Below, in pieces: positions 9,214 to 17,523 of a stretch of 64,000 nucleotides of DNA; position 1 is the first letter of the stretch, and every line of letters begins with the position of its first letter. The translations under genes were made by a program, and so were the position numbers. Source of the DNA: Streptomyces roseoverticillatus (GTDB taxonomy: Bacteria; Actinomycetota; Actinomycetes; Streptomycetales; Streptomycetaceae); contig NZ_JOFL01000006.1 in assembly GCF_000719265.1 (NCBI RefSeq), positions 62,001 through 126,000 of the forward strand, read 5' to 3'. The notes under the pieces are model-generated. The model was not told the origin of the DNA and did not search any database. It saw only the letters and a program-made list of their open reading frames with translations.

Positions 9214-9959
9214 GCGCTGCGGTCCTCCTCCCGCTCGCCCTCGATCTCCAGGGCCTGGGCGAGGAAGTGCGCCAGCAGCACGACCACGGCCGAGGTGACC
9301 TCGATTCCGACGGCGGCGTTCAGCAGCGGCACCGTCCCGCCCGAGGAGAGGGTGTTGAACGTACCCAGAGGCAGGACGTTGGCCAGGTAGGCCGAGCCGG
9401 CGATCAGCCCGGCCGCGCCGAGCAGCACGTAGGCCGCCTCGCCGGCGCCGTCGGCCAGCTCGTACAGACCGAGCGGCCGGAAGCGCTCCAGGGCCGGGTA
9501 GTCGACGGCGATGTACAGCAGGTGCAGGGAGGTGGCGGCGACGACACCGCCCTGGAAGCCGCCGCCCGGGCTGAGCTGGCCGTGCGCGATCACGTAGAGA
9601 CCGATGAGCAGGGTGACCGGCAGCATCAGGCGGCCGTAGCGGCGCAGCGCGGCCGGCACGCGGACCGGCTCCGGCGCCACGCGCTTCTCGTCGCGGGTCC
9701 GCCGCAGCAGTACGACGGTGCCCAGGACACTGGCGAACAGGACGCTCTCCTCGCCGAGGGTGTCGAAGGCGCGCAGGTCGAAGTTGACCGAGGAGACGGT
9801 GTTCGCGGTCCGCTGCTGCAGCGCGGCGCGCACCGCCCGGTCGCCGTAGGGGTGCCAGGAGCCGCCGAAGCCCGGCAGCTGCGTGCAGGCGGCCGCGTAC
9901 AGCGCGGCCGTGGCCAGCAGCCCGGCGGCCAGCACCCACAGCCGTACGCGGCGCGTCAC
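9210..9959 (-). CDS. Mrp antiporter subunit B-like (MnhB domain)
   Basis: A 249-aa membrane protein. The first 100 residues hold a helix pair with the MrpA-C-terminal-like segment TANTVSSVNFDLRAFDTLGEESVLFASVLG. The second half is a MnhB domain with the signature LYVIAHGQLSPGGGFQGGVV. In many Mrp operons the first part is the end of MrpA, so this gene looks like a MrpA-tail/MrpB fusion. It overlaps its neighbours by 4 bp on each side. Confidence 0.85.
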   Translation of the reverse strand: MTRRVRLWVLAAGLLATAALYAAACTQLPGFGGSWHPYGDRAVRAALQQRTANTVSSVNFDLRAFDTLGEESVLFASVLGTVVLLRRTRDEKRVAPEPVRVPAALRRYGRLMLPVTLLIGLYVIAHGQLSPGGGFQGGVVAATSLHLLYIAVDYPALERFRPLGLYELADGAGEAAYVLLGAAGLIAGSAYLANVLPLGTFNTLSSGGTVPLLNAAVGIEVTSAVVVLLAHFLAQALEIEGEREEDRSA

Positions 9960-10207
9960 TTCGGACGCCCCTTGCGCTGCCGCACCTTGCGGACCGTCAG
10001 CAGGATCATCAGCGGGGTCACGGCCGAGCCCACGGCGAGCTGCGCGAGGCCCACGTCCGGCGCCTGCAGGACGGTGAAGAGCACGGCGAGCGCCAGGCCG
10101 AGCAGCGAGAGCACGATCGCCTGCCGGGCCGGGTCCCGCTGCAGCACGGCCGCCGTGGCCGCGGCCGCCACGAGCACCAGGACGGCGACGACGAGCGCGT
10201 CATCCAC
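9956..10207 (-). CDS. DUF4040 (MbhD-like) membrane subunit of Mrp-type complex
   Basis: An 83-aa protein with about three helices and the DUF4040 signature R.AIVLSLLGLALAVLFTVLQAPDVGLAQLAVG, a module found either inside MrpA or free-standing in Mbh/Mrp-like complexes. GTG 10207 start, overlapping the previous gene by 8 bp; its own stop overlaps the next gene by 4 bp. Here it is a separate gene, which fits the split MrpA arrangement of this operon. Confidence 0.82.
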   Translation of the reverse strand: MDDALVVAVLVLVAAAATAAVLQRDPARQAIVLSLLGLALAVLFTVLQAPDVGLAQLAVGSAVTPLMILLTVRKVRQRKGRPK

Positions 10208-10631
10208 GGCGCACCGCCCACGAGGTGACGGCGCCTCCGGCGATCAGGAGCACACCGATGAAGATCAGTTTGATCGTCGCGCGGCCGGGGCCGGCCGCGA
10301 TGCACATGGGCACGACGGTCGCGGGCGCGCCGATCAGGACGGCGGGGGTCAGCAGCCGCGTCCCGGGCGGCCGCGCACCCGTCTCGTCGCCCAGGAGACG
10401 CGTGAAGACCAGGGTGCCGGCGGGCCCCAGCACGGCGACCACCAGGGCGAGGTCGGCATAGGACGGGCGCCCGTAGCCCTGGGCCAGCAGGAGGAAGACC
10501 AGGCACAGCAGGAGCGTCGCCATGTTCTGGGCGACGACGCGCCGCCCGGCCGTCCCGCGCGCCGCACCCCACAGGCAGGGCCCCAGGCCACCGACGACGA
10601 GCACGCAGGCGGCGGCGAGCCACCAGTTCAC
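10200..10631 (-). CDS. Mrp antiporter subunit F-G fusion
   Basis: A 143-aa protein. The N-terminal half (about 1-88) resembles MrpF: three helices with RPSYADLALVVAVLGPAGTLVFTRLLG. The C-terminal half resembles MrpG: LLTPAVLIGAPATVVP and the closing KLIFIGVLLIAGGAVTSWAV helix. In most Mrp operons these are two genes. GTG 10631 is chosen because it forms a GTGA overlap with the stop of the upstream gene and the frame has a clear start of homology there, though the frame stays open further upstream. Confidence 0.75.
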   Translation of the reverse strand: MNWWLAAACVLVVGGLGPCLWGAARGTAGRRVVAQNMATLLLCLVFLLLAQGYGRPSYADLALVVAVLGPAGTLVFTRLLGDETGARPPGTRLLTPAVLIGAPATVVPMCIAAGPGRATIKLIFIGVLLIAGGAVTSWAVRRG

Positions 10632-10804
10632 CGGTCCGCGGCCCGGCGGGCACCGCGCGCCGCCCACGCCGCGAGCAGGGCCGCGCCCGCTCCGACGGCG
10701 AGCTCCAGCGTGTCGGGCCGGCTGATGAGCACGGTCCACACCGCGGTGAGCCCGGCCCACCACGCGAGGACCTCCGCCACGACCCCTACGATGCCGCGCG
10801 CCAT
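10628..10804 (-). CDS. Small membrane protein, possible short MrpE-like subunit
   Basis: A 58-aa protein at the head of the antiporter operon with two hydrophobic helices. Its position matches MrpE, but it is far shorter than the usual 160-aa MrpE, lacking the soluble domain. The ATG ending at 10804 has GGAGG 8 nt upstream and is preferred over the GTG three codons earlier. It overlaps the next gene by 4 bp. Assignment as MrpE rests mainly on gene order. Confidence 0.6.
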   Translation of the reverse strand: MARGIVGVVAEVLAWWAGLTAVWTVLISRPDTLELAVGAGAALLAAWAARGARRAADR

Positions 10805-11001
10805 CCGCTCCACCTCCGCCGCTCGCGGGAATGCCCCAGTATCGGCCTGCGGGCCCGGCGATCCGGCGGACCGGCCGGGCGCGTGTCGCGGGGCGTGTCG
10901 TGGGGCGCGTACCCGCCTTCCCGCACACCATGGCCGCGGGCGTGTGCATGCCCGGCACCCGCAGGGGTACTCCGGCCACGGAGAGGAGCGGAGGGACGGC
11001 G

Positions 11002-11493
11002 ATGGCGGCGAGCGGAGGGCAGGGCGGTGGTCGCCATGAGTCGCCCGAGGAGCGTGCGGACCGGCGCTGGGGCGAGCTGCTGCAGGAGGTGCGCGTCACC
11101 CAGACGGGCGTGCAGATCCTCTTCGGCTTCCTGCTGACCGTGGTCTTCACCCCGCGCTTCGCCACGCTCGACGGCACCGACCGCACCATCTACGTCGTGA
11201 CCGTGATGCTGGGCGCGGCCACCACCGGCGCCCTGATCGGCCCGGTCTCCTTCCACCGGATCGTCAGCGGGCGCCGCATCAAGCCGCAGACGGTGGCCTG
11301 GGCCGCCCGGCTGACGCTGGCCGGGGTCGTCCTGCTGTTGTGCACCGTCGCCTCGGCGCTGCTGCTGATCCTGCGCGTCGCGCTGCACAACGCCGCCGTC
11401 CCCTGGCTGGTGGCGGGCATCGTGGCGTGGCTCGTGCTGTGCTGGTTCGGGCTGCCCGGCTGGGTGCTGCACCGGTACCGGCCGAAGGACTGA
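11002..11493 (+). CDS. DUF6328-like integral membrane protein
   Basis: A 163-aa protein: a charged N-terminus with RW.ELLQEVRVTQTGVQILFGFLLT, then about four hydrophobic helices and a basic end. The pattern matches DUF6328 membrane proteins common in actinomycetes, whose function is unknown. ATG 11002 has GGAGGG 6 nt upstream; an open frame continues to 10831 but without a better start. It diverges from the antiporter operon across a 197-bp region (10805-11001) in which I see no clear operator. Confidence 0.75.
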   Translation: MAASGGQGGGRHESPEERADRRWGELLQEVRVTQTGVQILFGFLLTVVFTPRFATLDGTDRTIYVVTVMLGAATTGALIGPVSFHRIVSGRRIKPQTVAWAARLTLAGVVLLLCTVASALLLILRVALHNAAVPWLVAGIVAWLVLCWFGLPGWVLHRYRPKD

Positions 11494-11629
11494 CCCCGCA
11501 CATCCGCACGAGGGATTCCCCGGATCCCGTGTTTCCCCCGCCCGGGACCGGTCACCCGTACCACTGTGGCGGGAAGCGCGCAGCCCCGCCGCGAGCCGAT
11601 CGCGACGCCTCTGCGAGAGGGAGAGCCCC

Positions 11630-13450
11630 ATGTCCACCAAGGTGTCCGACCACCTCCTGGAGCGCCTGCGAGAGTGGGGCGTCGACCGGGTGTTCGCCTA
11701 CGCGGGTGACGGCATCAACGGCCTGCTGGCCGCGTGGGGCCGGGCGGAGGACAACCCGCGGTTCATCCAGTCGCGGCACGAGGAGATGTCCGCGTTCGAA
11801 GCCGTGGGCTACGCGAAGTTCTCCGGCAGGGTGGGCGTGTGCGCGGCGACGTCCGGGCCGGGCGCGATCCACCTGCTCAACGGCCTCTACGACGCCAAGC
11901 TCGACCACGTGCCCGTGGTGGCGATCGTCGGGCAGACCAACCGCAGCGCGATGGGCGGCTCGTACCAGCAGGAGGTGGACCTGCTGAGCCTGTTCAAGGA
12001 CGTGGCCTCCGACTTCTGCGAGATGGTGACCGTCCCCGAGCAGCTGCCGAACGTCCTCGACCGGGCCATGCGCACCGCGTACACGCGCCGCACCGTCACC
12101 GCGCTGATCATCCCCGCCGACGTGCAGGAGCTCGACTACGCGCCGCCGCAGCACGCGTTCAAGATGGTCCCCTCCAGCCTCGGCGTGGCGCCCTACGCGC
12201 CCGTGCCCGCGGACACCGAGATCACCCGGGCCGCGGAGCTGATCAACGCGGGCGAGCGGGTGGCGGTCCTCGTCGGGCAGGGCGCGCGCGGCGCCCGCGC
12301 CGAGGTCGAGCAGCTCGCCGACGTCCTCGGCGCCGGGGTGGCCAAGGCGCTGCTGGGCAAGGACGTGCTGCCCGACGACCTGCCGTACGTGACCGGGGCC
12401 ATCGGCCTGCTGGGCACCCGGCCCTCGTACGAGCTGATGCGCGACTGCGACACGCTGGTCGTCGTCGGCTCCAGCTTCCCGTACACCCAGTTCCTGCCGG
12501 AGTTCGGGCAGGCGCGGGCGGTGCAGATCGACATCGACCCCTTCATGGTGGGCCTGCGCTACCCCTTCGAGATCAACCTCGTGGGCGACGCGCGGGAGAC
12601 CCTCACGCGCCTGCTGCCGCAGCTGAAGCCCAAGGCCCACGGCGACTGGCGGGCCGGCATCGAGAAGAACACGGCCCGCTGGTGGGAGGTGATGGAGCGG
12701 CGCGCCGCGGTCTCCGCCGACCCCGTCAACCCCGAGTACGTCTTCCACGCCCTGGACCCGCTGCTGCCCGAGAACGCGATGCTGACCGCCGACTCCGGTT
12801 CGGCCGCCAACTGGTACGCGCGCCACCTGCGGATGCGCGGCACCATGCGCGGCTCGCTGTCGGGCACGCTGGCCACGATGGGCCCCGGCGTGCCGTACGC
12901 CATCGGCGCCAAGTTCGCCCACTCCGACCGGCCGGCGATCGCGCTCGTGGGCGACGGGGCGATGCAGATGAACGGCATGGCCGAACTCATCACCGCCGCC
13001 AAGTACCACAAGGAGTGGCAGGACCCGCGGCTGGTGGTAGCCGTGCTCAACAACCAGGACCTCAACCAGGTCACGTGGGAGATGCGTGCCATGGAGGGCG
13101 CCCCGCAGTTCCTGCCCTCGCAGGCGATCCCCGACGTGCCCTACGCCGACTTCGCCCGCTCCATCGGGCTCGACGGTGTGCGCGTGGAGGAGCCGGGCGG
13201 CGTCGTCGCCGCCTGGCAGCGCGCCCTCGCCGCCGACCGGCCCTTCGTCATCGACTTCCGCACCGACCCCGCCGTGCCGCCTATCCCGCCGCACGCGACC
13301 CTCGACCAGATCGAGGCCGCGGCCGCCGCGGTCCTCAAGGGCGACAGCGACCGCGCCGCCGTCGTCCGGCAGGGGCTCAAGGCGAAGCTGCAGGACATGC
13401 TGCCCGGCGGCCACAAGCGCCGCGCGCACGGGGAGGGTGACGGCTCGTGA
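11630..13450 (+). CDS. Thiamine-pyrophosphate enzyme of the pyruvate oxidase/acetolactate synthase family
   Basis: A 606-aa cytosolic enzyme with the three-domain TPP fold. The PYR domain carries the catalytic glutamate in SRHEEMSAFEA (about residue 51) and the central domain a Rossmann segment near 190-330. The PP domain contains the TPP/Mg motif GDGAMQMNGMAELITAAKY ending in NNQD. Best family match is quinone-dependent pyruvate dehydrogenase (PoxB-like) or a related 2-oxoacid decarboxylase; acetolactate synthase is less likely as no biosynthetic neighbours occur. It heads a coupled operon: the next gene starts inside its stop codon (GTGA at 13447). Substrate remains open. Confidence 0.85.
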   Translation: MSTKVSDHLLERLREWGVDRVFAYAGDGINGLLAAWGRAEDNPRFIQSRHEEMSAFEAVGYAKFSGRVGVCAATSGPGAIHLLNGLYDAKLDHVPVVAIVGQTNRSAMGGSYQQEVDLLSLFKDVASDFCEMVTVPEQLPNVLDRAMRTAYTRRTVTALIIPADVQELDYAPPQHAFKMVPSSLGVAPYAPVPADTEITRAAELINAGERVAVLVGQGARGARAEVEQLADVLGAGVAKALLGKDVLPDDLPYVTGAIGLLGTRPSYELMRDCDTLVVVGSSFPYTQFLPEFGQARAVQIDIDPFMVGLRYPFEINLVGDARETLTRLLPQLKPKAHGDWRAGIEKNTARWWEVMERRAAVSADPVNPEYVFHALDPLLPENAMLTADSGSAANWYARHLRMRGTMRGSLSGTLATMGPGVPYAIGAKFAHSDRPAIALVGDGAMQMNGMAELITAAKYHKEWQDPRLVVAVLNNQDLNQVTWEMRAMEGAPQFLPSQAIPDVPYADFARSIGLDGVRVEEPGGVVAAWQRALAADRPFVIDFRTDPAVPPIPPHATLDQIEAAAAAVLKGDSDRAAVVRQGLKAKLQDMLPGGHKRRAHGEGDGS

Positions 13451-13926
13451 GCCCGCTGCCGCGCCGGAGGGGAAGGGCCCGGCCGGCGGGCCCGGCGCCC
13501 TACGTCCTGGACCGCATGGTGCGCAACGTCCGCCACGGCAGGTTCGAGCGGACGCTGTCCCTGCTGACCGCGGCGGGCTCCCTCGTCACGGCGGCGGAGA
13601 TCTACCTGGAGCACGACCGCGCGAGCTTCGGCAACCGCGTGATGTGGTGGCCCGTGCTGCTCGGGCCCGTCGGCGCGGCCGCGGGCGTCGCCGGGTTCGC
13701 CAGCGAGCGGATGGCCAAGACCGCCCTGCCGCTGGCCTCGGCTGCCATCGCCGCCAACGGCCTGCAGGGCACGTACCTGCACGTCCGCGGCATCGCCCAG
13801 AAGCCCGGCGGCTGGTCGATGGCCCGCTGCAACATCGAGCTGGGACCGCCGCTGTTCGCGCCGCTCCTGGTGACGATGGTCGGCGGCATGGGCCTGCTGG
13901 CCGCCCTGCTGCGCCGGGAGCGGTGA
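13447..13926 (+). CDS. Small membrane protein of unknown function
   Basis: A 159-aa protein with a basic N-terminus and four likely hydrophobic segments (TLSLLTAAGSLVTAAEIYL, VMWWPVLLGPVGAAAGVAGFA, ALPLASAAIAANGL, PLFAPLLVTMVGGMGLLAALL). It overlaps both neighbours by 4 bp, so it is made together with the TPP enzyme and the downstream dehydrogenase and may anchor them at the membrane (inference). No characterised family recognised. Confidence 0.75.
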   Translation: MSPLPRRRGRARPAGPAPYVLDRMVRNVRHGRFERTLSLLTAAGSLVTAAEIYLEHDRASFGNRVMWWPVLLGPVGAAAGVAGFASERMAKTALPLASAAIAANGLQGTYLHVRGIAQKPGGWSMARCNIELGPPLFAPLLVTMVGGMGLLAALLRRER

Positions 13927-16346
13927 CGGTGACGACACCCGGGCGGCACAACCCCCGGTTCGCGGGGTACGACGTGCTCGCCCGGGCCGGCACCTGGGAC
14001 GCGGCCACCTCCGGCGTCGTCCTCTCCCGCACGGCCGTCCAGCCGGACCTGCGGTTCTTCACCCTCGCCGAGGAGGCCGTGGCCCGCCCGCTCTTCGACC
14101 ACCTGCTCGCGCAGTGGGACGAGCCCCGGGTGCCGGTCCTGCAGATGGTCGACGCCCGCCTCGCCGAGATGCAGACCGACGGCTGGCGGTTCGCCGACAT
14201 GCCCGAGGACGACGAGGCGTGGCGGCGCTCGCTCGCCGGCCTGGACGACGACGCCCGCGCCCTGCACGGCGCCCCCTTCGGCGGCCTCGCGCGCGAACGG
14301 CAGGCCGCGCTCGTCCAGGCCGTGCGCGACACCGGCTCCGCCCGCTGGCACGGCATGCCGGCCGGCCACGTGTGGGGCCTGTGGACGCGCTACACCGCGA
14401 CGGCCTACTACTCCCACCCGTGGGCCTGGAACGAGATCGGCTTCGGCGGCCCGGCGTACCCGCGGGGCTACGTGAGGCTCGGCCTCGGCCAGAGGGAACC
14501 GTGGGAGGTCCAGGACCAGCACCCGGTGGACCCCGTAACGGATTCCGAGCAGGTTGTGGGCAGTCGTTCCGCCGGGGCGGAACGGGTGGGCACAACCGAC
14601 CACCGGGCCGCCCCCGGCCGCCGGCGCGGCCCCGCGGCAGCGGCCCGCGCCGCGGCCGGCACCCTGCGGCTCACCACAGCACCCACCGGCCGCCTCCGCG
14701 CCCGCAACGCCTCCGCCTGGCTCCTGCCCCGCAGCGACCAGCGTTTCGACCGCGCCCTCGTCGACGGCATGCGCCGCTACGAGGACGGCGACGAGGTGGA
14801 CCTCGTCGTCGTCGGCTGCGGAGCCGGCGGCGCCACCCTCACCCAGCGCATGGCCCGGCACGGCTGGTCCGTGGTCTGCCTGGAGGCGGGCCCGTTCTGG
14901 AACCCGGACACCGACTGGGTCAGCGACGAGGCCGGCTCGCACCACCTGTACTGGACGGAGCCGCGCGTCGTCTCCGGCACCGACCCGGTCCCGCTGGGCG
15001 CCAACAACTCAGGCCGCGGCGTGGGCGGTTCGACCACGCACTTCGCCGGCTACGCGCCCCGCTTCCACCCTTCCGACTTCGCCACGCTCACGGGCGACGG
15101 GGTCGGCGCCGACTGGCCGCTGCGCTACGCGGACCTGCGCGCCTCCTACGAGCGGATCGAGCAGGAGCTGCCGGTCGCCGGGCAGTACTGGCCCTGGGGC
15201 GACCCGCACCCGTACCCGCACGCGCCGCACCCCGTCGGCGGCAACGGCGAGGTGTTCCTGCGCGGCGCCGCCGCGCTCGGCATCGGGGCGCGCGTGGGCC
15301 CGGTCGCCATCGCCAACGGCCGCTTCGGCAACCGCCCGCACTGCGTCTACCGCGGCTTCTGCCTGCAGGGCTGCAAGGTCAACGCCAAGGCGTCCACCCT
15401 CATCACGCACGTGCCCGACGCGCTGGCCCACGGCGCGGAGATCCGCGCTGACTGCATGGTCACGGGCATCGAGCTCGACGCGCAGGGCCGCCTGGCCACC
15501 GGCGTCCGGTACCTGCGCGAGGGCAGGGAGCGCTTCCAGCGCGCCCGGGCGGTCGCCGTCGCCGGCTACTCCCTGGAGACGCCCCGGCTGCTGCTGAACT
15601 CCGCGTGCCGCCGCTTCCCCGAAGGGCTGTGCAACGACTTCGACCTCGTCGGGCGGTACGTCATGGTGCAGGGCGCGCCGCAGACCTCCGGCCGGTTCAC
15701 CGAGGAGATCCGGGCCTACAAGGCGCCGCCCCCGGAAGTGTCCTCGGAGGACTACTACGAGACCGACCCCGCCAAGCCGTACAAGCGCGGCTTCTCCCTG
15801 CAGACGGTGTCCCCGCTGCCCATCGTCTGGGCGGAGCACGTGTCGGCGCAGGGCCACTGGGGCGAGGACCTGCGCACGTACATGCGCGACTTCGTGCACT
15901 GGGCGACGCTGGGCGCGCTGTGCGAGCTGCTGCCCCTGCCGGACAACCGCGTCACCCTGTCGCAGGAGAAGGACCGCTACGGCCTGCCCGTCGCCCACTT
16001 CTCGTACAGCCAGTGCGACAACGACCGCATGCTCATCCGCGCCGCGCAGACCGTCATGGAGGACGTCCTGCGCGCGGCCGGCGCCACCGAGGTGATCACG
16101 ATCAACCGGTACGCGCACCTCGTCGGCGGCTGCCGGATGGCCGCGGGCCCCGAGAGCGGCGTCGTGGACGCCGACCTGCGCACCTTCGCCGTGCCCAATC
16201 TGCTGGTCACCGACGGCAGTGTGCTGCCCACCCAGGGCAGCGCCAACCCGGCCCTGACCATCATGGCGCTCGTCGACCGCGCCGCCGGCCGGCTGGCGGC
16301 CGGGCAGCGCAGCGGTCTGCGCGCGCCCGCGGGAGCCCCGCGGTGA
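13923..16346 (+). CDS. Gluconate 2-dehydrogenase subunit 3-like domain fused to a GMC oxidoreductase
   Basis: An 807-aa protein read as one uninterrupted frame. Residues 1-205 resemble the small subunit of membrane gluconate 2-dehydrogenase (FFT..E...A, then the W-rich block WGLWTRYTATAYYSHPWAWNEIGFGGPAYPRGY). After a 90-residue Ala/Arg linker comes a GMC flavoprotein: FAD motif DLVVVGCGAGGATLTQRMA near 292, NNSGRGVGGSTTHFAG, and the C-terminal RYAHLVGGCRMA...NLLVTDGSVLPTQGSANPALTIMAL block with the active-site His/Asn region. It should oxidise a sugar or alcohol and pass electrons onward. The subunits are usually separate genes; the linker has possible internal starts (such as GTG near 14557), so two products remain possible. 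Confidence 0.78.
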   Translation: MTVTTPGRHNPRFAGYDVLARAGTWDAATSGVVLSRTAVQPDLRFFTLAEEAVARPLFDHLLAQWDEPRVPVLQMVDARLAEMQTDGWRFADMPEDDEAWRRSLAGLDDDARALHGAPFGGLARERQAALVQAVRDTGSARWHGMPAGHVWGLWTRYTATAYYSHPWAWNEIGFGGPAYPRGYVRLGLGQREPWEVQDQHPVDPVTDSEQVVGSRSAGAERVGTTDHRAAPGRRRGPAAAARAAAGTLRLTTAPTGRLRARNASAWLLPRSDQRFDRALVDGMRRYEDGDEVDLVVVGCGAGGATLTQRMARHGWSVVCLEAGPFWNPDTDWVSDEAGSHHLYWTEPRVVSGTDPVPLGANNSGRGVGGSTTHFAGYAPRFHPSDFATLTGDGVGADWPLRYADLRASYERIEQELPVAGQYWPWGDPHPYPHAPHPVGGNGEVFLRGAAALGIGARVGPVAIANGRFGNRPHCVYRGFCLQGCKVNAKASTLITHVPDALAHGAEIRADCMVTGIELDAQGRLATGVRYLREGRERFQRARAVAVAGYSLETPRLLLNSACRRFPEGLCNDFDLVGRYVMVQGAPQTSGRFTEEIRAYKAPPPEVSSEDYYETDPAKPYKRGFSLQTVSPLPIVWAEHVSAQGHWGEDLRTYMRDFVHWATLGALCELLPLPDNRVTLSQEKDRYGLPVAHFSYSQCDNDRMLIRAAQTVMEDVLRAAGATEVITINRYAHLVGGCRMAAGPESGVVDADLRTFAVPNLLVTDGSVLPTQGSANPALTIMALVDRAAGRLAAGQRSGLRAPAGAPR

Positions 16347-17464
16347 GCGGCCCGGGCCCGGACGGCCCGGTCGTCGAGGGCGTGACGGCGGCCGTCTACA
16401 CGGTCCCCACCGACGCGCCCGAGGCGGACGGCACCCTGACCTGGAACTCCACGACCCTCGTGCTCGCCTCGGTGCACTCCGGCGACACCACCGGGACCGG
16501 CTGGACCTACGGCTCCCCGGCCACCGCCGACGTGATCACCGATCAGCTCGCGGACGTCGTCGCCGGCCGCCGCGCCTTCGACGTGCCGGCGGCCAACGAG
16601 GCGATGAGCCGCGCCGTGCGCAACACCGGCCGGCCGGGCCTCGTCGCCGGCGCCCTCTCCGCCGTCGACATCGCCCTGTGGGACCTCAAGGCCCGGCTGC
16701 TCGGCCTGCCGCTCGTACGGCTGCTCGGCGCGTGCCGCACCGACGTGCCCGTCTACGGCAGCGGCGGCTTCACCACCTACGACGACGCGCGCCAGGACCG
16801 CCAGCTGCGCCACTGGACCGAGGAGCTCGGCATCCCCCGCGTCAAGATCAAGATCGGGGAGTCGCGGGGCGCCGCGGAGGACCGGGACCGCTACCGCGTC
16901 GCCCACGCCCGCCGCAGCATCGGCGACCGCGTGGAGCTCTACGCCGACGCCAACGGCGCCTACACCGGCAAGCAGGCCGCACGGCTGGCCCGGCACCTCG
17001 ACGCCCACGGCGTCGTCTGGTTCGAGGAACCCGTCTCCTCCGACGACCTCACCGGCCTCGCACGGCTGCGCGACACGGTCCTGCCCGACGTCGCCGCCGG
17101 CGAGTACGGCTACACCCTCTCCTACTTCGGCCGCATGCTGCAGGCCGGCGCCGTCGACTGCCTCCAGGCCGACGCCACCCGCTGCGGGGGCATCACCGTC
17201 TGGCTGCGGGCCGCCGCCCTGGCCGAGGCGGCCGGCATCCAGATCTCCGCGCACTGCGCCCCGCACGTCCACGCCCACGCGGCGGCCGCCGTGCCCAACC
17301 TGCGCCACCTGGAGTGGTTCCACGACCACACCAGGATCGAGTCGCTGTTCTTCGCCGGAGCCCTCGACCCGGGCGGCGGATCCGTACGCCCGGGCGCGGA
17401 GGGCACACCGGGCCACGGACTCGTGCTGCTCGCCGGCCGCGCCGAGCCGTACCGGGTCCGCTGA
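16343..17464 (+). CDS. Enolase-superfamily enzyme (mandelate racemase/muconate lactonizing type)
   Basis: A 373-aa metal-dependent enzyme that abstracts the proton alpha to a carboxylate. The KxK motif is at Lys168/Lys170 (RVKIKIG), metal ligands at about Asp202 (ADANG), Glu228 (WFEEP) and Glu254 (AGEYG), followed by a histidine-rich HCAPHVHAH stretch near residue 305. It starts in a GTGA overlap with the GMC gene, pointing to a shared sugar-acid pathway in which the dehydrogenase makes an aldonate and this enzyme dehydrates or racemises it (inference). Substrate not determinable. Confidence 0.85.
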   Translation: MSGPGPDGPVVEGVTAAVYTVPTDAPEADGTLTWNSTTLVLASVHSGDTTGTGWTYGSPATADVITDQLADVVAGRRAFDVPAANEAMSRAVRNTGRPGLVAGALSAVDIALWDLKARLLGLPLVRLLGACRTDVPVYGSGGFTTYDDARQDRQLRHWTEELGIPRVKIKIGESRGAAEDRDRYRVAHARRSIGDRVELYADANGAYTGKQAARLARHLDAHGVVWFEEPVSSDDLTGLARLRDTVLPDVAAGEYGYTLSYFGRMLQAGAVDCLQADATRCGGITVWLRAAALAEAAGIQISAHCAPHVHAHAAAAVPNLRHLEWFHDHTRIESLFFAGALDPGGGSVRPGAEGTPGHGLVLLAGRAEPYRVR

Positions 17465-17523
17465 CCCGCACGGACGACCGCACCGGTCGCCGCCTCCCCA
17501 GGGACCCCGAGGGAAGGAAGACC

